From the NCBI GenBank assembly GCA_017455085.1, contig JAFTBT010000024.1:1-25066 (forward strand): a stretch of 25,066 bases of DNA. The letters run 5' to 3'. A program made the translations under genes and the position numbers. This document shows positions 16,506-23,622 of the stretch, in pieces; within the stretch, counting starts at the first letter, position 1; the number at the start of each line of letters is the position of its first letter. The notes beneath the pieces were generated by a model. That model was given only the letters and a program-made list of their open reading frames with translations. It made no database searches and had not been told where the DNA came from. This stretch comes from Synergistaceae bacterium (GTDB taxonomy: Bacteria > Synergistota > Synergistia > Synergistales > Aminobacteriaceae).

Positions 16506-17637
16506 AACACCCTACAGCCTCACTATCTATAATCTCTGCATAGTCTTCACTTATCTCGCACAGCACCGGAATACGTCCCATCTTTATGGCAGCCCTCCCG
16601 AATGTCCCAGACCCAGCAAACGGATCCAGCACCGTATCTCCCTCGAACGAGTAATACCGCAAAACTTTCCTGCACAGCTCTTCCGGAAACACTGCCGGAT
16701 GATTCTTGTCTGCCTTCGGAGCTATGTACCAGCAGTTTGACGAGTCTATATCTTCGTCATCATGGCGGTCATATTCCGGATAATTCTTCATGTTCTTATC
16801 GAGCAGGAACGCACAATTTTTCCGGTAGACCATAATGCTCTCAGTGATGCAGTTCGGCTTGTACGAGAGGGGTTTACGTGTTTGCCTGTAGCCGCTGATT
16901 CTGTCCGGCACTGAAGGTTCAGGCTTGACCCAGATGATTTCGTCAACAAAGTAGTATCCTGACTCACTAAGCACCCTGTGAAAGTCATAGTGTATCGGGT
17001 AACGTATGCTCTCAAATTCGCGACCCGGCCGTTTAGTGATTACTGGGGAGACATTCACGATGATGAATCTTCCGTCATCAAGTACTCTGCTGCATTCGGA
17101 AAACACTCTGCCCATCTTCGCAAGGTACTCGCCGTATGAAGTGTAATCCGAATATTCGCGGGCGTTGTAGTACGGCGGTGAAGTGAATATCAGGTGTATA
17201 GACTTTTCCGGAAGCTGCTTTAGAGTCTCCTCACAGTCCCCGACCAGCAACAAAGGAGTTACAATTTTCGTGAGGAGCTTAGAGGCTTTCTGCCTGCTCT
17301 GCCGGTAAATGTAGTAGTCATTCATCTTGTCGATAACCTCATTGTTATAGCACTCTATGATTCTCTCTCTGAGTTCCTGAAATCGTGGGTCATGTTTGCT
17401 CTTGTACAGGCAAGTCCTGAACATCTGATACACCAGCTCCATCGGATGAGATTTGCTGAATGCCTCACTGCTCACAAATTCGTAGACTCTGCTGTTATCG
17501 TTATGCCTGCCTATAGATGACACTATTTCACGCTTTACGTCAACAGGAATATTTTCCCTGAAAATCTCAAGGAGTTTGTCGAGACTGTCAGCAGTCCTTA
17601 ATTTTCCGAGTGCTTTGATGTCTTCAACAGAATACAT
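16450..17637 (-). CDS. DNA methyltransferase, beta-class N4-cytosine/N6-adenine type
   Basis: S-adenosylmethionine-dependent enzyme that probably protects host DNA from the endonuclease encoded just downstream. About 395 residues. The N-terminal 130 are helical, perhaps HEAT-like. Then come the catalytic motif IV FTSPPYYNAREYS (about 151-163) and, near the C-terminus, the SAM-binding motif I LDPFAGSGTFGRAAIKMGR (about 337-355). This IV-before-I order is the beta class, and TSPPY is typical of N4-cytosine enzymes. The frame opens at GTG 17649, but that codon lies in the Shine-Dalgarno AGGTGAT. ATG 17637, seven nt further, is the better start. First gene of the operon leading to sbcC. Confidence 0.9.
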   Translation of the reverse strand: MYSVEDIKALGKLRTADSLDKLLEIFRENIPVDVKREIVSSIGRHNDNSRVYEFVSSEAFSKSHPMELVYQMFRTCLYKSKHDPRFQELRERIIECYNNEVIDKMNDYYIYRQSRQKASKLLTKIVTPLLLVGDCEETLKQLPEKSIHLIFTSPPYYNAREYSDYTSYGEYLAKMGRVFSECSRVLDDGRFIIVNVSPVITKRPGREFESIRYPIHYDFHRVLSESGYYFVDEIIWVKPEPSVPDRISGYRQTRKPLSYKPNCITESIMVYRKNCAFLLDKNMKNYPEYDRHDDEDIDSSNCWYIAPKADKNHPAVFPEELCRKVLRYYSFEGDTVLDPFAGSGTFGRAAIKMGRIPVLCEISEDYAEIIDSEAVGCYDVRGRRSKPHNQQITLW

Positions 17638-17680
17638 GACTGGAATCACCTGTACGCATTACTTTTTGGGGATTTATGAA

Positions 17681-17689
17681 ATTGTATCA
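17681..17689 (-). promoter_or_regulatory. Possible extended -10 promoter of the restriction-modification/sbcDC operon
   Basis: Minus strand reads TGA-TACAAT, an extended -10 with one mismatch, 44 nt before the methyltransferase ATG. No convincing -35 is seen. It adjoins the 59-bp repeat array. Confidence 0.4.
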
Positions 17690-17947
17690 CACAAATCATG
17701 CATGAGCATAAACACAGTCCGCAACATACAGCTTTAGTGAGTTCATGTAGTCAACTACAATCCACACGTAGCCATACTCGCAACACATAGCTTTAGTAAG
17801 TTTTGTAGTCAACTACAAATCACATGCGGGCATACTCTGCAACATACAGCTTTTGGGAAGCCTGTAGTCACCTACAAATCACACATGGGCATATTCTGCA
17901 ACACATAGCTTTGGGGAAGCCTGTAGTCAACTACAATCCATACATGC
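17684..17947. repeat. 59-bp tandem repeat array, each unit with a TGTAGT-CA-ACTACA palindrome
   Basis: Four clear units: the GCAACA landmark recurs at 17721, 17780, 17839 and 17898, exactly 59 bp apart. The palindromes lie at 17746-17759, 17804-17817, 17863-17876 and 17922-17935. In unit 2 the arms extend to TTTGTAGT/ACTACAAA; unit 3 has one substitution (CACCTACA). A more degenerate partial unit (GTATCACACAAATCA) precedes at ~17684. Units alternate between CATACAGC and CACATAGC variants. The palindrome's minus strand contains TTGACT, a -35-like hexamer. The array fills most of the 350-nt gap between divergent genes, and no ORF or RNA gene is seen in it. It may be a multi-site operator or a structured repeat. 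Confidence 0.92.
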
Positions 17948-17961
17948 CTCACTAATACGGA

Positions 17962-17967
17962 TATAAT
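17962..17967 (+). promoter_or_regulatory. -10 box of the helicase-nuclease gene
   Basis: Perfect TATAAT, 20 nt before the first in-frame ATG. The matching -35 region falls just after the last palindrome (17922-17935), so a protein bound there would touch the promoter. Confidence 0.5.
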
Positions 17968-17986
17968 AGCTGCATTCACAGAGAGG

Positions 17987-20900
17987 ATGAAAAAATTGAC
18001 CCCACAAGAACAAAAACAAGTACAGAATCTCATCAACGCTAGAACAAAATTACTCACAGAACAGATCTCACGTCAAGAACAGCAGATCTCTACTCTGACT
18101 TCACAGCTCAACGCAAAAGACCAAGAACTCTCCGGCCTCCGCTCCCAGCTCTCAGAGTCTCAAGCCCTCACAGAATCCCTTCAGGCTGAACTCCTACGCC
18201 TCCGCCAAACCCAGCCCCCAGTCCCTCAACCCGTCATCATCCCTGCCCTCGAGCAGACCCCACAGCCTCCAGCTCCACCAAAGCCCTCGTATCTCGTTGC
18301 ACTCCTCCGCCAACACTTCAGCCTAGACTCCTTCCGCCCAGGCCAAGAAGAAATCATCGACGCCGTCCTTTCCGGAAGAGATACATTCTGCTCCATGCCA
18401 GAAGGCTACGGCAAAAGCATCTGCTTCCGTCTCCCTGCACTGCTCATGCCAGGCCTCACACTCGTAATCTCACACAACGAGCCAGACTCTTCACAGCCCT
18501 CACCTCACACAGAATTTCTCCGCTCATCAGACTCACAGACCAAACGCCGCGCTCTCCTCCGCAGCCTCAAAAACGGCTCAGGCAAAATACTCTACTCCTC
18601 ACTCTCGCAGCTAGCATCTGACGAAATCACCACTGCTCTCCGTAACATCGACATATCTTTTGCGGCCATAACAGACACAAAGATTCTCAAGCCATGCACC
18701 GAATTTCTCGACTCGCTCGGCAAAAAACGCATCGCCAGAGGAATCTTCACCTCCGCCACAAGCCCAGCAAACCGTCAAGAGTTCTACAAGCTCCTACGTT
18801 CACCCGCAAGAGTCATCACCGGCTACAACAACCCTGATGTCTCACTGAGAGTCCTACGTTCTGAAAGCAAGCCCTCAGTACTCCGGAAACTCATCGCAGA
18901 AAAAGACTCACAGCCCGTCGTGATATTCTGCTCATCCCCTGAAGGAGTCTTCAAGATACGCGAAATTCTCAGGGATTCCGACAAACTCGACAAAACCATC
19001 ACAGTACTTCCTTCACGGATGTATGCTCAGGTTCAACGCAAAGATATTAGCTTTGTGATTCACTATGACCTGCCTGAAAACTTGGCCGCATATTCCAGAG
19101 AGATAGGCATTGCAAGACTCGAAGGCACTAAATCAGAATGCATACTACTCGCCTCACGAAAAGAGCTGCTCACTGCTGATAACTCGGTCGTGAAATTCTG
19201 CTCAGCAAAGAAACCTAAAGACTTCATGCTCTCATTCTTAGGGGAGGACGAAAAATTTTCTGCACAGAACGAACAGCCCACACCTTTACCGCTGACTCCT
19301 GAAGATTTCTCGGACTTCGACTTCGGCACAGCTAACGAAGCACAACGCGAAGCCATCACCTCCACAAACGGCCCTATGCTGATAATTGCAGGTCCAGGAA
19401 CAGGCAAAACATACACACTCATTCAGCGTGCAGTGTTCCTCATCCAGAAAAAGCACATCAAGCCCGAAAACATTATGCTTGCTACCTTCACCGACAAGGC
19501 CGCGCAGGAACTCACCACACGAATCTCCGAAGCACTCTCCTCACGCAAAATTCTCGCTGATACCGGCTCAATGTACACCGGAACTTTTCACGCATTATGC
19601 TCCCGTATTCTGAGGGACTATGCTGACTTTTCGGGGCTGGGAAAAACTTTCAGGATTCTTGACGACTTCGGACACGCATACACCATCATGCAGAACTACA
19701 AACGTTTCGAGGCCATTCCCGGAATCGATAGAGTCTTCACGAACTCCGGCAAGTGGAAACGCTCCTGTGAACTTCGCGACTACATCAACGCCGTATCCGA
19801 AGAACTCATAGACCCCGCCGAACTGATTGGCGACACTGACCCCGCAATTTCTGCACTCGGCCAAGCTATGGTGATACATGACGAGATTCTCCGGGACTCT
19901 GACTCCATGAGCTACTCTGCATTACTCACACAGACATACAGACTCCTCCGCAACAACCCCGAAATTCTGGAGAGCCTACAGAGCAAAATTCAGTACATCA
20001 TGATTGACGAGTACCAAGACACGAATTACGTTCAGGAACAGCTAGTATTTCTGCTTGGGAGTGAGAGCAAAAATATATGCGTTGTGGGCGACGACGATCA
20101 GAGCCTGTATAGATTTCGCGGCGCAACGGTCAGGAATATTCTGGAGTTCCCCGACAAGTTCGGAAGTGAGTGCAAAATAGTCCGCCTCATGCTGAACTAC
20201 AGGTCTACTCCCGCAATAGTAGAGTTCGCTTCCCAGTGGATGGAGAACACCGGAGAATTTTTCTCGTGGGAGAACTTCAGGCACCCAAAGAAGCTCGAAG
20301 CACACAAGCCAGAATCATCATACCCTTCCGTGATGAGACTCGCTGACGTGAACGACAAACAGGGCTGGCACGAAAAAATACTAGCCTTCGTGAAAACGCT
20401 CAAGGACTCCGAAGCAGTGAGTGATTACAGCCAGATAGCATTTCTGTTCAGATCCGTGAAGGCCAAGAACGTGCAGGAGCTTGCGGCATTTCTGGAGGCT
20501 AACGGAATCAATGTGTACTCTCCGCGCTCGAATCTATTCTTCAGCAGGGGAGAGATACGATTCGCGATCGGCTGCATGATCTCGATGTTCCCGGAATACC
20601 TGAAGAGCTTAGAGTCCGGAGCCTTCACTGACTCTGCGTCAATCACGTACTACCGGAGCTGCCTGCAAAACCTCAATCGCTACATTGACAAACCCGCATA
20701 TTCCGGCCTGAAGAGATACCTGCTCATGAGACGGGAATATCACGCCAAACTCAGGGGCTACACCGGCTACACATACAGTGATTTGCTGTACGAGATATTC
20801 GCGTTTGAGCCGTTCACCCATGCCCTGAACGCAAACCTTGCCGGAAACGTAAAGGACCTCCGCAGCTCCAGAAACCTCTCGAAACTCGTGCAGGTCTTCC

Positions 20901-22222
20901 GTGACTACGAACGCAGCTACAACGTCAACAACATCAACGCGAAATATATGGCCTCACAGTTCCAGATGATGATGAATATATATATACGCTTCAGGATTGA
21001 CGAGGGACTCGACGAATACGAGAGCGACACCGAGATTATTCCGGCGGGGCATGTGGCATTCATGACAATACATCAGGCGAAGGGCAGGGAGTTCCCGATA
21101 GTGTTCGTGGACTCTTTGTGGTCGAAACCTGATGCAGAACTCCAGAGGGACAGGAACAACGAACTGATGCGTGCAGTACTTGCGAATCACTCACGCCGTC
21201 CTGAATTTGAGCCGCAAGAATCCATAAAGCTCTTCGATTTCTGGAGGATGTATTACGTAGCGTTTACCCGTGCGCAGAAATTGCTAGTACTTACCTGCAA
21301 CGAGAATAATATTACCCCCAGCAGATACCTAGAGGGCGCGTATAACAGACTTGAGGACGCTGACGATATATTTACACCATCGGGACTCGAGGCTGCTGAA
21401 CAGAGAGATACAGACCTCCTGAATACATATTCATTCACATCGGACATACTGACGTACGAATCATGCCCTATGCAGTACAAGTTTTTCTGTGAGCTGGAAT
21501 TTCCGCAGACTTCCTCGCAGATGACATTCTTGGGGAAACTGGTGCATGCCACGATCGAAGATATTCACAAGGCTGTCCTGAATCAGGAGACACAGAGAAT
21601 CACAGAGCCGAATATTTCCGAGTGGTTCAGCGAGAATTACGAGCGGCTTTCACGGAGTGAGCTGGCATACCTGAACGATGCGGCCAAGAGAACGGCATTT
21701 GGGGAAGTGGTGCACTATGTGAATCTTCAGGGCAATGACTGGAGCGGCATAGTGATGGCTGAAGCTGAAGTGAATCTAGTGCGTGAAGAATATATCCTTG
21801 AGGGAAAAATAGACCTTGTGAGAATCCGTGACGGCATGGCGGAGATCATAGACTTCAAGAGCGGGACAAAGCCCAACATGAACATCAGCAGCGACCGTGA
21901 CAGACTGGAGGATTGCCGGAGACAGGTGAACGTGTATGCGTATCTGGCGGTGCATTCTCTGGGGCTGGGTGTGTCTGCGATGAAGCTGTACTACACGGGC
22001 GAGAAAGGCACTAATCCGGAAATAGTGTACCAGTATGACGAGGAAGAAGCAGAAAGAGTCGTGAAGGGCTTTGACGAAATTGTGAGGAAGATTCAGGCTG
22101 TGGATTTTGAGCACCGGACTTCAGAGATAGAGACATGCGGGGAATGCCCCTTCAGGTATCATTGCAGGAAGGACACTCCGCGCATAAAACGTGATGCAGT
22201 TGACATGCAGCCTCCGGAATAG
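17987..22222 (+). CDS. RecQ-like/UvrD helicase fused to a Cas4/AddB-like nuclease
   Basis: A 1411-residue multidomain DNA enzyme. Residues 1-75: coiled coil; 76-100: Pro-rich linker. About 105-390: RecQ-like module with SFRPGQEEIIDAVLSG (~115-130), Walker A MPEGYGKSICFRLPA (137-151), TSATS (~255), FVIHYDLP (356-363), but no DEAH box and a broken motif VI (REIGIARLEG, 371-380). About 450-1110: complete UvrD-type helicase with GPGTGKT (469-475), DEYQDTN (674-680), GDDDQSLYRFRGA (701-713), MTIHQAKGREF (1026) and YVAFTRAQ (1090). About 1150-1400: PD-(D/E)XK nuclease with H1187, D1276, D1289-F-K1291 and Fe-S-like cysteines C1160, C1384, C1387, C1393. The ATG abuts GAGAGG; a TTG at 17996, nine nt after that site, may be the true start. 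Likely an end-processing helicase-nuclease in repair or defence (inferred). Confidence 0.93.
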   Translation: MKKLTPQEQKQVQNLINARTKLLTEQISRQEQQISTLTSQLNAKDQELSGLRSQLSESQALTESLQAELLRLRQTQPPVPQPVIIPALEQTPQPPAPPKPSYLVALLRQHFSLDSFRPGQEEIIDAVLSGRDTFCSMPEGYGKSICFRLPALLMPGLTLVISHNEPDSSQPSPHTEFLRSSDSQTKRRALLRSLKNGSGKILYSSLSQLASDEITTALRNIDISFAAITDTKILKPCTEFLDSLGKKRIARGIFTSATSPANRQEFYKLLRSPARVITGYNNPDVSLRVLRSESKPSVLRKLIAEKDSQPVVIFCSSPEGVFKIREILRDSDKLDKTITVLPSRMYAQVQRKDISFVIHYDLPENLAAYSREIGIARLEGTKSECILLASRKELLTADNSVVKFCSAKKPKDFMLSFLGEDEKFSAQNEQPTPLPLTPEDFSDFDFGTANEAQREAITSTNGPMLIIAGPGTGKTYTLIQRAVFLIQKKHIKPENIMLATFTDKAAQELTTRISEALSSRKILADTGSMYTGTFHALCSRILRDYADFSGLGKTFRILDDFGHAYTIMQNYKRFEAIPGIDRVFTNSGKWKRSCELRDYINAVSEELIDPAELIGDTDPAISALGQAMVIHDEILRDSDSMSYSALLTQTYRLLRNNPEILESLQSKIQYIMIDEYQDTNYVQEQLVFLLGSESKNICVVGDDDQSLYRFRGATVRNILEFPDKFGSECKIVRLMLNYRSTPAIVEFASQWMENTGEFFSWENFRHPKKLEAHKPESSYPSVMRLADVNDKQGWHEKILAFVKTLKDSEAVSDYSQIAFLFRSVKAKNVQELAAFLEANGINVYSPRSNLFFSRGEIRFAIGCMISMFPEYLKSLESGAFTDSASITYYRSCLQNLNRYIDKPAYSGLKRYLLMRREYHAKLRGYTGYTYSDLLYEIFAFEPFTHALNANLAGNVKDLRSSRNLSKLVQVFRDYERSYNVNNINAKYMASQFQMMMNIYIRFRIDEGLDEYESDTEIIPAGHVAFMTIHQAKGREFPIVFVDSLWSKPDAELQRDRNNELMRAVLANHSRRPEFEPQESIKLFDFWRMYYVAFTRAQKLLVLTCNENNITPSRYLEGAYNRLEDADDIFTPSGLEAAEQRDTDLLNTYSFTSDILTYESCPMQYKFFCELEFPQTSSQMTFLGKLVHATIEDIHKAVLNQETQRITEPNISEWFSENYERLSRSELAYLNDAAKRTAFGEVVHYVNLQGNDWSGIVMAEAEVNLVREEYILEGKIDLVRIRDGMAEIIDFKSGTKPNMNISSDRDRLEDCRRQVNVYAYLAVHSLGLGVSAMKLYYTGEKGTNPEIVYQYDEEEAERVVKGFDEIVRKIQAVDFEHRTSEIETCGECPFRYHCRKDTPRIKRDAVDMQPPE

Positions 22223-22225
22223 TCA

Positions 22226-22795
22226 TCACTTCTTCCGGAACGTCATAACATTATCGTACTCGATTCCGTTAGTGTCATTGATGAGGGCTAACCTGTGTTC
22301 AGTTATGCGGATGATATTATACTCAAGTATCTCTATGTTCATGACTGTCTTGTACTCGTCGAACATCTCGCACCTCCAGTTATCTGCGCCGGACTTCACC
22401 ATGCTCATGACCTGATTATCGAGATTTACCGGAACTACCCCGATGAATTCGCGTGAAGAATCGTCACGCACTGCCCGCCAGCTTTCATGAAGTGTTACGG
22501 TAGAGAGTCCGCGAGTCTCTGTGATTTCGGTGTCCGTGAACTGCATGGAGGCTGTCACCAGATACATATTCAGTCCGGAAGCCTGATAGTCCACATCAAT
22601 AATGACTTTCTGATCTATGACCTCCCAATTCCCGTCAAGAACTGCTGCTGTGTTATACGTATCCGGATCATTATTCGGAATAGCATTGCCAGAACTTCCT
22701 GAGCTTGAAGTATCTGCACTGCCTCCGCACCCTCCGGACAAGAACACTCCGAAACACATACACATCATCAGACTCCAGAACACTAACTTGCGCAA
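22226..22795 (-). CDS. Small putative lipoprotein of unknown function
   Basis: About 189 residues. A short basic start is followed by a hydrophobic stretch ending VFLSGGC, then a Gly/Ser-rich linker (GGSADTSSSGSSG). This fits a signal-peptidase II lipoprotein with an imperfect lipobox. The rest has alternating polar and hydrophobic residues consistent with a beta-rich domain (LDGNWEVIDQKV, then MQFTDTEITETRG, ending YDNVMTFRKK). It recalls lipocalin-like lipoproteins that begin with a GxW motif, but this is not firm. ATG 22804 lies within the Shine-Dalgarno AAAGGA; TTG 22795, eight nt later, is preferred. It converges on the helicase gene with 3 nt between stops and no terminator. Confidence 0.75.
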   Translation of the reverse strand: MRKLVFWSLMMCMCFGVFLSGGCGGSADTSSSGSSGNAIPNNDPDTYNTAAVLDGNWEVIDQKVIIDVDYQASGLNMYLVTASMQFTDTEITETRGLSTVTLHESWRAVRDDSSREFIGVVPVNLDNQVMSMVKSGADNWRCEMFDEYKTVMNIEILEYNIIRITEHRLALINDTNGIEYDNVMTFRKK

Positions 22796-22940
22796 AAAAA
22801 TCATCCTTTCGCTGTCACTATATTAATCTTGCTGGGAAAACTAAGATTTGCACATGATACTTTATGCTGGTGAAAATGTCGAACTGTTCACAGGTTTGCT
22901 GTTTTTTTCTGGGTATGCTGAGCGATACGAGATCGGATGC

Positions 22941-23040
22941 CGCACAACACGAAACAAAAGTATCACACGCAACAATCCATATCACACGCAACAAATCTAT
23001 CTCACACACAAAACAAAAACATTCTCACACAAAACAAAAG
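22941..23040 (+). repeat. A/C-rich imperfect tandem repeats of about 19-23 bp
   Basis: TATCACACGCAACAA occurs at 22961 and again at 22980. Shorter relatives (TCTCACACACAAAACAAAA, TCTCACACAAAACAAAAG) follow at about 22999 and 23023, and CGCACAACACGAAACAAAAG precedes at 22941. The plus strand is almost free of G. It lies between the lipoprotein gene and the tRNA operon terminator. The wider 22810-23030 gap contains no gene I can support. Confidence 0.6.
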
Positions 23041-23067
23041 CCTTAAGGTTCATATTCACCTCAAGGC
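23031..23067 (-). terminator. Rho-independent terminator of the tRNA operon
   Basis: On the minus strand GCCTTGAGGT, an eight-nt loop and ACCTTAAGGC form a ten-bp stem with one G-T pair, followed by TTTTGTTTT. It lies 23 nt after the last tRNA (Gly). Confidence 0.85.
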
Positions 23068-23089
23068 CTGTTATTCACTGTGTATACTT

Positions 23090-23164
23090 TGGAGCGGAAG
23101 ACGGGATTTGAACCCGCGACCCCAACCTTGGCAAGGTTGTGCTCTACCCCTGAGCTACTTCCGC
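23090..23164 (-). tRNA. tRNA-Gly (anticodon GCC)
   Basis: Cloverleaf on the minus strand. Acceptor GCGGAAG/CTTCCGC, D-arm AGCTCAGGGGTAGAGC, anticodon loop with GCC (plus 23130-23132), T-arm GGGTTCAAATCCC, and encoded CCA at 23090-23092. Last tRNA of the four-gene transcript. Confidence 0.97.
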
Positions 23165-23185
23165 AATACTATCTGTCCTCATTGA

Positions 23186-23261
23186 TGGTGGCGGGACCCA
23201 GAATCGAACCGGGGACACATGGATTTTCAGTCCATTGCTCTACCATCTGAGCTATCCCGCC
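23186..23261 (-). tRNA. tRNA-Phe (anticodon GAA)
   Basis: Acceptor GGCGGGA/TCCCGCC, D-arm AGCTCAGATGGTAGAGC, loop CT-GAA-AA (anticodon at plus 23226-23228), T-arm CCGGTTCGATTCTGG, discriminator A and encoded CCA. Confidence 0.97.
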
Positions 23262-23316
23262 CTGCACATTTCCCCTGAGACTTGACCTCTAGACTACACA
23301 TCATCCTCGATTTTAA

Positions 23317-23394
23317 TGGCGGGGCCGACGAGACTTGAACTCGCGACCTTCGGCGTGACAGGCCGACACTCTAAACCGACTGAGCTACGACCCC
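23317..23394 (-). tRNA. tRNA-Asp (anticodon GTC)
   Basis: Acceptor GGGGTCG/CGGCCCC (one G-T pair), D-arm TAGCTCAGTCGGTTTAGAG, loop CT-GTC-AC (anticodon at plus 23357-23359), T-arm GCGAGTTCAAGTCTCGT, discriminator G as expected for Asp, and encoded CCA. Confidence 0.97.
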
Positions 23395-23410
23395 GCGTGT
23401 CGTTAAATCT

Positions 23411-23485
23411 TGGTGGGCGAAGCAGGGTTCGAACCTACGACCCCCTGCGTGTAAAGCAGGTGTTCTACCGCTGAACTATCCGCCC
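23411..23485 (-). tRNA. tRNA-Val (anticodon TAC)
   Basis: Acceptor GGGCGGA/TTCGCCC (one G-T pair), D-arm AGTTCAGCGGTAGAAC, loop TT-TAC-AC (anticodon at plus 23451-23453), T-arm TAGGTTCGAACCCTG, discriminator A and encoded CCA. First gene of the tRNA transcript. Confidence 0.97.
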
Positions 23486-23503
23486 CGCGTAAGCACAAAG
23501 GGA

Positions 23504-23532
23504 ATTTTATACTCTGCCGCTTTTTTTGTCAA
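23504..23532 (-). promoter_or_regulatory. Promoter of the tRNA Val-Asp-Phe-Gly operon
   Basis: Minus strand TTGACA (23532-23527), a 17-nt spacer and TAAAAT (23509-23504): a perfect -35 and a -10 with one mismatch. An overlapping TATAAA gives a 15-nt spacer. It lies about 19 nt before tRNA-Val. Confidence 0.8.
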
Positions 23533-23564
23533 GCCTTATTAAAAAATATTCTTTCAGACGTTTT

Positions 23565-23577
23565 TATAATGTATAAT
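23565..23577 (+). promoter_or_regulatory. Twin -10 boxes of gltX
   Basis: TATAAT at 23565-23570 and again at 23572-23577, 46-58 nt before the gltX ATG. No clear -35. The whole region is AT-rich, so chance matches are likely. Confidence 0.4.
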
Positions 23578-23622
23578 TTCGTTGAAATTTTAATAATTAA
23601 ATGAGAGAAGGCAAAGTTTTTT

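Noticed and set aside
17684..17947. 59-bp repeats as a CRISPR array or integron attC array
   Set aside because: Units are homologous along their whole length with no unique spacers, no cas genes are nearby, and no integrase or gene cassettes are present.
23411..23620. Integration attachment site at the tRNA-Val gene
   Set aside because: The AT-rich side adjoins the tRNA 5' end and promoter; no integrase and no second copy of a tRNA 3' end is visible.
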